Shown: in pieces, positions 14,477 through 23,000 of the stretch
Position numbering within the stretch: position 1 is the first letter of the stretch
Layout of the letters: each line of letters starts with the position of its first letter
Assembly: GCF_014205275.1 (NCBI RefSeq)
Contig: NZ_JACHND010000001.1
Coordinates: 4,898,001-4,962,000 of the forward strand
Direction of reading: 5' to 3'
Origin: Sphaerisporangium siamense
GTDB lineage: Bacteria > Actinomycetota > Actinomycetes > Streptosporangiales > Streptosporangiaceae
DNA: 64,000 bases
Made by a program: the position numbers and the translations under genes
Notes under the pieces: generated by a model
Told to the model about the DNA's origin: nothing
Database searches by the model: none
The model's input: the letters and a program-made list of their open reading frames with translations, nothing else

Positions 14477-17464
14477 GTGAGCCACACCCCACGGCACAGC
14501 GACCAGGGACGCGCCGCGCGCCCCCCATCCGGCCACCCCCACGACACCCAACCCCTCAACCCGTCCCCGCCCCAAGACCCCCATCCCCTTGACGACCAGT
14601 CCACCCCTCACGACCTCAACCGCGCCACCCTGAGCACCCCCGCCCACCTCTCCCCGCCGAACCGCGACCCAGAGTCGCCAGGTGGTGCGGCGGGGCATGG
14701 CTCGGGGGCGTCCGGAGGTGCGGGGGGATATGTCTCTGCCGCGTCCGGTGGTGCGGCCGAATATGGCCCGGAGGTGTCGGGTGGTGCGGCCGGGTATGGC
14801 CCAGAGGCGCCCGGTGCTGCGGGGAGGCCCGGCTTGGGGGCGTCTCGGGGTGCGGCGGGCCATGGCTTGGGGGCGTCCGTCGGGGCCGCGGGGTACGGCT
14901 CGGCGGCGCCTGACGGGGCCGCAGGGCACGGCTCGCAGGTGCCTGGTGGGGTGGTGGGGCACGACTCGCAGGCGTTCGGTGGGACGTCGAAGTATGGCTC
15001 GGGGGCGTCCGGTGAGATGGCGCCGGTGTACGGCGAAGGCGTGGTGCTGGTGGTGTCCGGTGAGGTCGGGGGGCGCGGAAACATGATGTCCGACGGTGGC
15101 GAAGGGGGGACCCCTGTCGGAGCACAGAGGCCGGTGCCCCCCGGTCCGGGCGACCCGGCGAACGCGTCCCCATACGGTGGCGCCGCTCCCCGCCACGGTA
15201 TTCCGCCCGCCCCTCGCCACGGCGGCCCGGCTCAGCCCACCGGACCAGACCCCTGGTCCCGGCATGCCGCGCCCGGCGGGACGGTAGCGGGCCCCGATGG
15301 CGCGAGTTCCCCGAGCCATGCCGGCACGGCATCCCCCGCTACGGGGCATTCCGGTTACCCGCCTCAGCAGGGCGACTCCGTCACTGTCTCCCTGGGAACG
15401 GCAGCGGCTCCTCTAGGCCAGCCGCCCCATCTCGATCAGATGGGTTATCCAGGCCAGACGGGATACCCAGGTCAGACTGGCCATCCCGGTCAGATGAGCC
15501 ATCTAGGGCAAACCGGTCCCCTGAGTCAGGCGGGACACCCAGCTCAGACGGGACACCCAGCTCAGACGGGACACCCAGCTCAGACAGGGCAGCCGGGGCG
15601 ATCCGAGCACCCTGGGCAGACAGGTTCCATTGGGGCCACGCTCGCCGGGCCCGCCGACGGTACGGCGATGGGCCGGCCGGGGACGAGCGGTCGTGAAAAC
15701 GGGACGGGCGGTCGTGGAGAGGCCGTGACCCTTGACCAGGGCACCGCGCGCCTCCAGCGACCCGGGCGCGAGCAATGGGACACCCAGTATGCGGACCCGG
15801 GATCTCCGGCCCCTCCGTCATATGCAGCGTCCTCGCCATCTCCGGCCTCCCCGCCATACCCCGCATCCCCGACGCCGCATGGCAATCAGGGGTACGGGGG
15901 CCAGGAGACTCCCGTATCGCCTGTGTACGCCCCGCCCTCCCCGAGTGCCGGCTCCTCGGCGCCGCATGCCGATCAGAGGTACGGGGGCCAAGACACTTCG
16001 GCCTCGCCGCTGTACGCCGCCTCCTCCCCGGGTGCCGGGTCCTCGGGGCCGCATGCCGATCAGAGGTACAGGGGCCAGGAGACTTCGCCTTCGCCGCTGT
16101 ATCCCACGTCCTCGCCGAGTAGCGGATCTCCGATGTCGCACGCTGATCAGGGGTATGGAGGTCAGGAGGCGTCTGGATCGGCGCCGTATCCAGCGTCCTC
16201 GGCGAGTGCCGGATCCGCGATGTCGCATGGCGAGCAGGGGTACAGGGGGCAGGAGACTTCCGCGTCGGCGCGGTATGCCGGGGCTGCGATGTACGCGGCG
16301 CCCACGATGTACGACGCCCCGGCGATGGCCGTGACGTCCTCCCGATACGGCGAGGGACCAGTGGCCTCCGCCGAGTCGGGGTACGGGGACGCGGCCGGGT
16401 CTACTCCCTACGCTGTGTCCTCGTTGGCTCCGGGGCCCCGGCCCTACGTCCCGTCGCCCTCCCCGGAGCCGGGGTACGGCGATTCTGAGGATCTCGGGGA
16501 CATGGCCGCGTTGGCGGGGGAGTTCCGGCAGCGGTTCGAGGCGCTCGCGGGGAACGTGGAGCAGGTCATCCGTGGGAAGCGGGAGGCCGTCGAGCTGGCG
16601 CTGATCTGCCTGTTCTGTGAGGGGCACGTGCTCATCGAGGACGTGCCGGGGACGGGTAAGACCACGCTGGCCCGGAGCCTCGCGGCCAGCATCCAGGCGG
16701 AGCTGCGCCGGGTGCAGTTCACCCCGGACCTGCTGCCGTCCGACATCACCGGAGTGTCCATCTACGACCAGGCGAGCCACCGCTTCGAGTTCCACCGGGG
16801 CCCCGTCTTCGCCAACCTCGTCCTCGCCGACGAGATCAACCGCGCGTCCCCCAAGACGCAGGCGGCACTGCTGGAGGTCATGGAGGAGCGGCGTGTCACC
16901 GTCGACGGCGAGTCCCACGAGGTGCCGCGCCCGTTCATGGTGCTCGCCACCCAGAACCCCGTCGACATGGACGGCACCTACACCCTGCCCGAGGCGCAGC
17001 TCGACCGGTTCCTCATGCGCGTGGCGGTCGGGTATCCCGACCCCGCCTCGGAGGTCGAGGTGCTCAAGGGCATGCCCACCGGCCCGCGGATCGACCACCT
17101 GCCCCTGATCGCGCGGGCCGCGGACGTCGCGGGGATGATCGACTTCGCCGCGCGCATCCATGTCGCCGACTCCATCTACGACTATGTCGTCGCCGTGGTC
17201 GGGGCGACGCGGCATTCACCGGAGGTCCGGCTCGGGGCCAGTCCCCGCGCCAGCCTCGCGCTGGTGCGCGCGAGCAAGGTCAGGGCGGCGGCGGCCGGAC
17301 GGCACTTCGTCATCCCCGAGGACGTCAAGGCCCTGGCGGTCCCCGTCCTGGCGCACCGTCTTCTCCTCACCGCCGAGGCCGAACTCCGCGACCGCACCGC
17401 GACGGCCGTCGTCACCGAAATCCTGTCCCAGACCCCCGGCCCCCACGCGCTCACGAAACCCTGA
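14477..17464 (+). CDS. MoxR-family AAA+ ATPase with a 670-residue repeat-rich N-terminus
   Basis: Residues from about 674 to 995 are a standard MoxR ATPase: FRQRFEALAGNVEQVIRGK, Walker A EDVPGTGKTT, the MoxR-typical PSDITG, Walker B LVLADEINRASPKTQAALLE and sensor 1 LATQNP. MoxR proteins act as chaperones for metal insertion or complex assembly and pair with neighbouring DUF58/VWA proteins. The N-terminal two thirds is low complexity, rich in Gly, Ala, Pro, Ser, Gln and Tyr, and contains three tandem repeat families (11-, 6- and 29-residue units). It is open without stops from the GTG at 14477. The repeat periods (33, 18, 87 bases) are multiples of three, which supports translation. An ATG at 16501 would give a minimal MoxR and is the alternative start. 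Confidence 0.85.
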   Translation: MSHTPRHSDQGRAARPPSGHPHDTQPLNPSPPQDPHPLDDQSTPHDLNRATLSTPAHLSPPNRDPESPGGAAGHGSGASGGAGGYVSAASGGAAEYGPEVSGGAAGYGPEAPGAAGRPGLGASRGAAGHGLGASVGAAGYGSAAPDGAAGHGSQVPGGVVGHDSQAFGGTSKYGSGASGEMAPVYGEGVVLVVSGEVGGRGNMMSDGGEGGTPVGAQRPVPPGPGDPANASPYGGAAPRHGIPPAPRHGGPAQPTGPDPWSRHAAPGGTVAGPDGASSPSHAGTASPATGHSGYPPQQGDSVTVSLGTAAAPLGQPPHLDQMGYPGQTGYPGQTGHPGQMSHLGQTGPLSQAGHPAQTGHPAQTGHPAQTGQPGRSEHPGQTGSIGATLAGPADGTAMGRPGTSGRENGTGGRGEAVTLDQGTARLQRPGREQWDTQYADPGSPAPPSYAASSPSPASPPYPASPTPHGNQGYGGQETPVSPVYAPPSPSAGSSAPHADQRYGGQDTSASPLYAASSPGAGSSGPHADQRYRGQETSPSPLYPTSSPSSGSPMSHADQGYGGQEASGSAPYPASSASAGSAMSHGEQGYRGQETSASARYAGAAMYAAPTMYDAPAMAVTSSRYGEGPVASAESGYGDAAGSTPYAVSSLAPGPRPYVPSPSPEPGYGDSEDLGDMAALAGEFRQRFEALAGNVEQVIRGKREAVELALICLFCEGHVLIEDVPGTGKTTLARSLAASIQAELRRVQFTPDLLPSDITGVSIYDQASHRFEFHRGPVFANLVLADEINRASPKTQAALLEVMEERRVTVDGESHEVPRPFMVLATQNPVDMDGTYTLPEAQLDRFLMRVAVGYPDPASEVEVLKGMPTGPRIDHLPLIARAADVAGMIDFAARIHVADSIYDYVVAVVGATRHSPEVRLGASPRASLALVRASKVRAAAAGRHFVIPEDVKALAVPVLAHRLLLTAEAELRDRTATAVVTEILSQTPGPHALTKP
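14680..15010 (+). repeat. 11-residue (33-bp) degenerate tandem repeats in the moxR N-terminus
   Basis: About ten units follow the pattern GGAAGYGPEVS / GAAGHGLGAS / GGVVGHDSQAF. The Gly-Tyr or Gly-His position and the closing small or Pro residue are conserved. The copies are diverged, so this block looks older than the exact 18-bp copies downstream. Confidence 0.7.
15532..15585 (+). repeat. Three exact 18-bp tandem copies in the moxR N-terminus
   Basis: GGGACACCCAGCTCAGAC occurs three times head to tail at 15532, 15550 and 15568, encoding the GHPAQT-type hexapeptide. Diverged relatives (GYPGQT, GHPGQM, GPLSQA, GQPGRS) flank it from about 15430 to 15620. The exact copies point to recent slippage duplication. 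Confidence 0.9.
15880..16290 (+). repeat. 29-residue (87-bp) tandem repeats in the moxR N-terminus
   Basis: About four full units and one partial unit begin with QRYGGQ or QGYRGQ and then read (E/D)TSASPLY, a Ser/Pro-rich stretch and S-PHAD. Tyr, Gln, His and Asp positions are kept while the Ser/Pro part varies. The composition suggests an intrinsically disordered, low-affinity self-interacting region. Confidence 0.75.
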
Positions 17465-17468
17465 CACC

Positions 17469-18875
17469 GTGCCCCGAACTCCCCGCGACCAGACCAGCGC
17501 CGTACCCGATGCACCTCACCCTCGGACCGGCGCTGTGATCCAAAACACTCGCCACCCAGCGGCGCGGGATGCCCGGGAGGGACGAAGCTCGCGGCAGGCC
17601 GGGCAGTCGCCGGGCGGCGCGGTGTTGACGTCGGCGGGGAAAGGGGTGTTGGGAGGGGCGGTCCTGCTGTACGTGGTGGGGGCGTTCGTGCTCGGGTATC
17701 CCGAGTTGGTCGTGATGGCGGCCGGAGGCGTGATCGCGCTGATCGGGGCCCTGCTGTGGACGTTGCCACGGGCCAGGCTGTCGGTCGGCCGGGAGGTGAC
17801 GCCGCTGAAGGTGTCCCGGGGCGAGGCGGCGGTGGCCGTGCTGACCGTACGCAACCACGGACGGCTGCCACTGGCCGGGCTGCGCGCCCGCGACCGCGTC
17901 GGCGCGTCCGAGCGGGTCGTCGGACTGCCTCCGCTGCGGGGTGGCCGCACGCGCGTCGTGTCGTACGCGCTTCCCACCGACGTCCGCGGTGTGATCGAGG
18001 TGGGGCCTCTCGCCGTCGTCAGGGAGGACCCGTTCGGCCTGACCCGCCACGTGACGGGGTACGGCGAGGAGTCCCGCCTGCTGGTCCGGCCGCGGGTGGT
18101 GCCGCTCGGCGTGCTGCCGTCCGGCCGCGCGCACCATCTGGAAGGTCCGGCCGGCGACCGCGCGCCCAGCGGCACCGCGACGTTCCACACGCTGCGCGAG
18201 TACGTCCCCGGCGACGACCTGCGGCACGTCCACTGGCGTTCCACCGCCCGCACCGGGACGCTCATGGTCCGCAGGCTGGTCGACGCGGGCCTGCCCTTCA
18301 CGACGGTGGCGCTCGACAACCGGGGGAGCCCGGGCCGTCGCGGCGCCGCCGGTGCTGGAACTCGCGCCGACGAGGAGGTCTCCGGGTTCGAGCTGGCCGT
18401 GGACGTCGCCGCCTCGGTCACGGTCGGCGCGGTGCGGGCGGGCTTCCCCGTGCGGGTGGTGACCGCCGATGGGGTGCTGCTCGACCTCAAGGGCGGCGCG
18501 GGGGACGCCGAGGTCGTGCTGGACGCGCTCGCTCTTGTCCGGATCCGCGACGAGGACGCCGCCACGGTGGACCCTCTCCGTCTTGCCCGCCCGGGTGGCT
18601 CCCTGGTCGTCGTCACCGCGGCCCCGACCGCCGCGCGGGGCAGGAACGCCGGCATGGTCGCGGGCAGTGAGACGAACACGGTCGCGGAAAGGGAGGCGAG
18701 CACGGTCGCAGCCGCCCGCCGCCGTCACGACCGGACGCTGTGGCTGCGCGTCACCTCACCCGGCGACCCGCTCCGCCCGCCCGGCGGTGCGGTGCCGGCG
18801 GTGCCGGGGGTCGCCGTCATCGATGTCACGGACCTTGATGTTCTTGCCGCGACGTGGCCGGGAGCGCGGCGATGA
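17469..18875 (+). CDS. DUF58 domain membrane protein
   Basis: Two closely spaced membrane helices (about residues 55-100) precede a soluble DUF58 domain with the family hallmark REYVPGDDLRHVHWRSTART. DUF58 proteins are VWA-like partners encoded beside MoxR ATPases and transglutaminase-like proteins. I place the start at GTG 17469, five bases after the moxR stop (468 residues). A GTG at about 17624, just before the first helix, gives a more typical length and is a real alternative, because the first 50 residues look disordered. The gene ends in an ATGA overlap with the next one, so the two are translationally coupled. Confidence 0.85.
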   Translation: MPRTPRDQTSAVPDAPHPRTGAVIQNTRHPAARDAREGRSSRQAGQSPGGAVLTSAGKGVLGGAVLLYVVGAFVLGYPELVVMAAGGVIALIGALLWTLPRARLSVGREVTPLKVSRGEAAVAVLTVRNHGRLPLAGLRARDRVGASERVVGLPPLRGGRTRVVSYALPTDVRGVIEVGPLAVVREDPFGLTRHVTGYGEESRLLVRPRVVPLGVLPSGRAHHLEGPAGDRAPSGTATFHTLREYVPGDDLRHVHWRSTARTGTLMVRRLVDAGLPFTTVALDNRGSPGRRGAAGAGTRADEEVSGFELAVDVAASVTVGAVRAGFPVRVVTADGVLLDLKGGAGDAEVVLDALALVRIRDEDAATVDPLRLARPGGSLVVVTAAPTAARGRNAGMVAGSETNTVAEREASTVAAARRRHDRTLWLRVTSPGDPLRPPGGAVPAVPGVAVIDVTDLDVLAATWPGARR

Positions 18876-21133
18876 CCGCACTTCCGGATACGGACGGCCC
18901 GGCCCGCGGTGCGAGCGGGCCCGCCTGGGTCCACTCGGGGACCGGGGGCGCTTCGGCACGCCACGCGGCCGGGGACGCTCCGGCGAGGGCGGCGGACGGC
19001 GGGGGTGGGGGCTTTCGTGGGTCGCGGCTCGTGGCCTTGGTGTTGGTGGCCGGGTTGGCGGGTGTGGCGGGGTGGGGGTTTCAGCGGGTCTTCGAGACGC
19101 GGGCGCTGGTGCCGGTGGCCGGGGTGGCGGCGGTCGTGCCGGTGTCGCTGGCCGCGCTGACGAGGCGGTGGCCGTTGTGGGCGGCTCTGGCGGCGCAGAC
19201 GGTGGTGTGGCCGCTCACGGTGTCGGCGACGTTGTTCCAGGCCATGACCGTGGCCGGGGTTCTGCCGTCGGCCTCGACCGCCGCCGAGCTCGGGCAGGCC
19301 CTCGTGAACTCGTGGCGGTCCCTGCTGACGGTGATCCTCCCCGCGCCCGGCGAGCCGAGGCTGCTGACCGTGCCGCACCTGCTGGTGTGGCTGGCCGCGC
19401 TGGCGGGCGCCGAGCTGGTCCTGCGCTCGCGCGCCCGGATCCTTCCCGCGCTGCCCGCGCTCGCGGTGTTCACGATCGCCGTGCCCCTCGGCGTGGACGG
19501 CCCGGGATCGGTCCTGCCCACGGCCGGGGTGCTGGTGGCGCTCGTGGCGGCGCTGGCGGTCGTGCGCGGGGAAGGGGGCGCACCGCGGTCGCTCGCCGCG
19601 CTCCCGCTCGCGGCCGTCGTGGGCGCGGCGGGACTGCTGCTCGCCCCGTCGCTGCCCGTCGCACGCGAGCCGTTCGACCCGAGGACGCTGGTCGAGGAGC
19701 CTCCCGTGGCCAGGGTCGACGGCGTGAGCCCGCTCGACCGCGTGTCGGCCTGGCTGCAGGTTCCGACGACGCCGCTGTTCACCGTCCGCGCGCCGCGCCC
19801 GCACAACTGGCGGCTGGCGGTGCTCGACCGGTACGACGGGGTGCGCTGGACGTCCTCCTCGCGGTTTCGCATGACCGGCGGGCGCGTGCCGCCGGGCCCG
19901 TACCGCGGCGCGTACGAGACCCTCGATCAGCAGGTCACACTGGAGGGACTGCCCGGCGGCTGGCTGCCCGCGGCCGACCGGCCGGTCTCGGTGTCGGGCG
20001 TCGGCGTGGCGGTCGACGAGTCCGGCACGCTGCTGTCCGCCCCGTCCGGCGCGCCCGGCAGGACGTACCGGGTCAGCTCCAGCATCCCCCACCCTTCCGC
20101 CGAGCAGCGGCGGGACGCGTCGCCCGCGGGCGGTCCCGGCGCGCTGCCGCCGAAGGTCGAGGTGTTCCGGTCGCTCGCCGAACGCGTCACCCGCGACGCG
20201 CGCTCGCCGTACCAGCGGGCGTCGCTGCTGGAGCACTACCTGCGCACCAAGCTGAAGTACGACGTGACGTCCCCGCCGGGCCATTCCCTGGCCGTCCTGG
20301 ACTACTTCCTGCGGACGACGCACCGGGGCACCTCCGAGCAGTTCGCCGCGTCGTTCGCCTTGCTCGCCCGCACGCTCGGCCTGCCGAGCCGCGTGGTCGT
20401 CGGGTTCCGGCCCGGCACGGCGGACGGCGGCGCCTACCACGTGCTCTCGGGGGACGTCCTGGCCTGGGCGGAGATCGAGTTCGAGGGTCTGGGGTGGCTG
20501 CCGTTCGACCCGACCCCTGAGCGCGGCGACGCGCGGGCCCGGCACGATGTCGTCGGCACGGAGGTGAAGGAGCGCGAGCGGCTGGCCGAGCAGATCCAGG
20601 CGTCCCCGGGCACGTCCACCCCGTCGCCGAGCCCTCCGGCGGTCGCGCACGAGGACGACGCGCGGGCGGCCGGGGCGATCGCCGCGGCGGTGGCGGGGGC
20701 CGTCCTCGTGCTCGGGTATCTGGTGGCCGTGCTCGCGGCGCCGGTGCTGCGGCGACGACGGCGCCGCCGGGGTGATCCGGCGGAGCGGGTGCGGGGGGCC
20801 TGGTCGCAGGCGTGTGAGGATCTGGGGCTGGCCCGGGAGCCGGCGTTGACGGCGTCGGAGGTCGCGGAACGCGCGGCGGCCCTGGCCGGACCGGAGATAT
20901 CACCTCACATAACGGCCTTGGCGGACCTCTCGAACTACGCCGAGTTCGCCGGCCGTGACATCGGACCGGACGCCGCCGAGAAGGCATGGCGCCACTCCAC
21001 CGAGGCGAGCACCCTCGCTTCCCGCGCGACCCCGCGACTCCGGAGACTGGTCCGCCTCCTCCACCCGCGCGCCCTCCGCCGTCCACGTCCCCCCAAGGCG
21101 AGGCCCCGCGAGAAGGAGTCCGCACAACCTTGA
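18872..21133 (+). CDS. TgpA-like transglutaminase-fold membrane protein lacking catalytic Cys and His
   Basis: The layout follows the DUF3488/TgpA type: a disordered start, about six membrane helices (about 50-245), an outside transglutaminase-like domain (about 290-560), one more helix (about 605-630) and a cytosolic DUF4129-like tail. The region that normally reads G-x-C-EQFA reads GTSEQFAASFALLARTLGLP, so the nucleophile is Ser. The usual HAW(V/P)E motif reads LAWAEIEF, so the His is Leu. The Asp is kept (FDPTP). The fold is well preserved, so this looks like a scaffold or binding protein, not a peptidase. The start is fixed by the ATGA overlap with DUF58. Confidence 0.85.
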   Translation: MTALPDTDGPARGASGPAWVHSGTGGASARHAAGDAPARAADGGGGGFRGSRLVALVLVAGLAGVAGWGFQRVFETRALVPVAGVAAVVPVSLAALTRRWPLWAALAAQTVVWPLTVSATLFQAMTVAGVLPSASTAAELGQALVNSWRSLLTVILPAPGEPRLLTVPHLLVWLAALAGAELVLRSRARILPALPALAVFTIAVPLGVDGPGSVLPTAGVLVALVAALAVVRGEGGAPRSLAALPLAAVVGAAGLLLAPSLPVAREPFDPRTLVEEPPVARVDGVSPLDRVSAWLQVPTTPLFTVRAPRPHNWRLAVLDRYDGVRWTSSSRFRMTGGRVPPGPYRGAYETLDQQVTLEGLPGGWLPAADRPVSVSGVGVAVDESGTLLSAPSGAPGRTYRVSSSIPHPSAEQRRDASPAGGPGALPPKVEVFRSLAERVTRDARSPYQRASLLEHYLRTKLKYDVTSPPGHSLAVLDYFLRTTHRGTSEQFAASFALLARTLGLPSRVVVGFRPGTADGGAYHVLSGDVLAWAEIEFEGLGWLPFDPTPERGDARARHDVVGTEVKERERLAEQIQASPGTSTPSPSPPAVAHEDDARAAGAIAAAVAGAVLVLGYLVAVLAAPVLRRRRRRRGDPAERVRGAWSQACEDLGLAREPALTASEVAERAAALAGPEISPHITALADLSNYAEFAGRDIGPDAAEKAWRHSTEASTLASRATPRLRRLVRLLHPRALRRPRPPKARPREKESAQP

Positions 21134-21175
21134 GCCGGGCAGCCGTTCTTCCTGGTGGGCGCGGTGGACGAACGG

Positions 21176-21994
21176 TCAGATGCCGCCGAGGCGGTTCAGA
21201 AGTTCGTTCGGGATCATCAGGTACGCGCCGACGAGCAGGGCCCCGGTGGAGACGAGCAGGAAGAGGTAGACGAAGAAGCCGCCGGGGAACGGGGTGAGGC
21301 GCGCGAGCTGGTCGGCGTCGGACTCCGGCGCGCGGCCCTGGCGTCGCTTGCGGCGCAGTTCGAGGATCGGGCGGATGCCGCCGAACAGTAGGAACCAGAC
21401 GGCGAGCTGGGCGCCGATGGCCTGGATGTCCGGCGTGGCGAACCAGTACAGGGCGAACACCGCCCCGCCGATGGTGACCAGCGAGACCACGCCGAACACG
21501 TTGCGGATCATCAACAGCATGCCCGCGAGCAGCAGCAGGACCGTCCACAGCAGGATGGTGATGTACCCGGCGGCGGCGAGCCAGGCCGCGCCCAGCCCGA
21601 GCAGCGAGGGGGCGACGTACCCGGCGGCGGCCGTGAAGATCATGCCGGGCCCGGTCGGCCGCCCGCGGGTGAGCGTGACCCCGGAGGTGTCGGAGTGCAG
21701 GCGGATGCCCTGGAGCTTGCGCCGGGTGAGCAGCGCCACCAGCGCGTGCCCGCCCTCGTGCGCCACGGTGATCAGGCCGCGCGAGATGTGCCACGAGGAG
21801 GGGTAGAGGACCACGCCGAGCGCGGCGAACGCCGCCAGGGCCGTCATCCAGAACGGCGGGCCGGGTTGGACGGCGACCAGCCGGGTCCACAGGCCGCTGA
21901 ACGTCTGCAGGGGGCACCTCCAGGGGATCCGGCGGCGGGCCGGCGCGCACGGCGTCGCGCTCGCCGGGGACGGCCGGTGCCGCGGGGTCGGCAC
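21176..21994 (-). CDS. M50-like integral membrane metalloprotease
   Basis: HExxH-type zinc motif AHEGGHALVAL lies in the first membrane region, followed by about five more hydrophobic segments (GYVAPSLLGLGAAWLAAAGYITILLW and others). This matches the M50B-like peptidase family of actinomycetes. Such proteins cut within membranes; the target is unknown. The start is uncertain. The GTG at 21994 is preceded by GGGGAGA, but the first 28 residues are Arg/Pro-rich and unlike the family. A CTG at 21910 has GGAGGT five bases upstream and would begin the protein at LQTFSGLW. The gene converges on the transglutaminase-like gene. Confidence 0.75.
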   Translation of the reverse strand: MPTPRHRPSPASATPCAPARRRIPWRCPLQTFSGLWTRLVAVQPGPPFWMTALAAFAALGVVLYPSSWHISRGLITVAHEGGHALVALLTRRKLQGIRLHSDTSGVTLTRGRPTGPGMIFTAAAGYVAPSLLGLGAAWLAAAGYITILLWTVLLLLAGMLLMIRNVFGVVSLVTIGGAVFALYWFATPDIQAIGAQLAVWFLLFGGIRPILELRRKRRQGRAPESDADQLARLTPFPGGFFVYLFLLVSTGALLVGAYLMIPNELLNRLGGI

Positions 21995-22370
21995 ATCGTA
22001 GGTCTCCCCGTGATGCTAGAGCACGACCCTCCGCCCGCGAGCCGCGCTGACGAGGACGCCCGGCTTCGCACGCCGGCGCGCGGGACCGATGGCGGGCGTG
22101 AGGAGGGCGGCGGATTCGTGCTTCGGCGTTGGCGACCCGGCGGGGCCGAGGAGGTCTCCCGCGGGTGATGGCCGTCCCCGGCGCGTCCGTGCTCTACGTG
22201 GACCACGGCGACCGGGGGCCGGTCGCATCGCCGCGTGCCTGGTCACGGTGGGGAGGAGTGAGGAGGTCGCCTGGCGGGCGTGGCCTGGTGGAGGTGGGGG
22301 AGGAGTGGGCGTGGAGGGTCTGCGGGGGGAACGGCGTCTGGTTTTGGAACGTGCCGTCTAAGCTGGGGCA
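21995..22370. other. Intergenic region between divergent genes (M50-like and SnoaL-like)
   Basis: This 376-base stretch lies between the starts of two divergent genes. Open frames exist on both strands (for example 22089-22361), but their composition is skewed (Arg, Gly and Trp-rich) and they have no recognisable domain or ribosome site. It presumably carries both promoters; I could not identify convincing boxes. Confidence 0.5.
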
Positions 22371-22889
22371 ATGCACGAACCCCTTGCGCCGGGTCCTCGG
22401 GATGAGGAGCACCACGGTCTGCTTCTGGCGTTCTTCCAGGCCTTCTCGCGCGGAGATCTGGACACGATGACGCGGTGTTACCACCCCGAGATCAGCTTCG
22501 GCGACCCGGTCTTCCCCGAGTTGGAGGGCCGTGACCGCGTGATAGGCATGTGGCGCATGCTCTTCGCCGTCGGCCGCGACGTCCGGGTGACGTTCCGCGA
22601 CGTCGCGGCGAGCCGGCACACCGGCGCGGCGCACTGGACGGCCACGTACCGCCTGCCCGGCAGCGGCCGCACGGTCGTCAACGAGGTGGACGCGGAGTTC
22701 CGCTTCGAGGACGGCCTGATCGTCCGCCACCACGACGTCTTCGACTTCCGCCGGTGGTGCAAGATGGCCTACGGCATGCCCGCCGGCGCGGTGCTCGGCT
22801 GGACGCCCGCGCTGCGCCGCCAGGTGCGCGGCCGCGCCCGGGGGCGGCTGGACGAGTACCTGAGGAGCACGTCGCCCGCCTCGGGGTGA
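22371..22889 (+). CDS. SnoaL-like / nuclear transport factor 2 fold protein
   Basis: The 172-residue protein is a single NTF2-like cone: LLAFFQAFSRGDLDTMTRCYHPEISFGDPVFPEL at the start, then RVIGMWRMLF and a closing sheet with FRFEDGLIVRHHDVFDFRRW. The last motif is typical of the small polyketide-cyclase-like group found widely in actinomycetes. Function ranges from isomerase to simple ligand binding and cannot be set from sequence. A short basic C-terminal extension (about 145-172) follows. It stands alone between an M50-like gene and corA. Confidence 0.75.
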   Translation: MHEPLAPGPRDEEHHGLLLAFFQAFSRGDLDTMTRCYHPEISFGDPVFPELEGRDRVIGMWRMLFAVGRDVRVTFRDVAASRHTGAAHWTATYRLPGSGRTVVNEVDAEFRFEDGLIVRHHDVFDFRRWCKMAYGMPAGAVLGWTPALRRQVRGRARGRLDEYLRSTSPASG

Positions 22890-23000
22890 TCTCCGGCCGA
22901 GGGAGGCCGTTAAGGATGGCTGTTAAGGGCAGCTAAGGTCTGACACGGGCGGAAGCGGGAGGAACGGGCGGCCGTCCTCACCGTCCGAGGGGAGGGTTCC

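Noticed and set aside
14616-15866. Tandem repeats in moxR as a possible CRISPR array
   Set aside because: Units are adjacent or spaced by related sequence, not by unique spacers, and they keep a reading frame.
22089-22361. Possible 90-residue gene in the gap before the SnoaL-like gene
   Set aside because: Arg/Gly/Trp-rich composition, no ribosome site and no domain.
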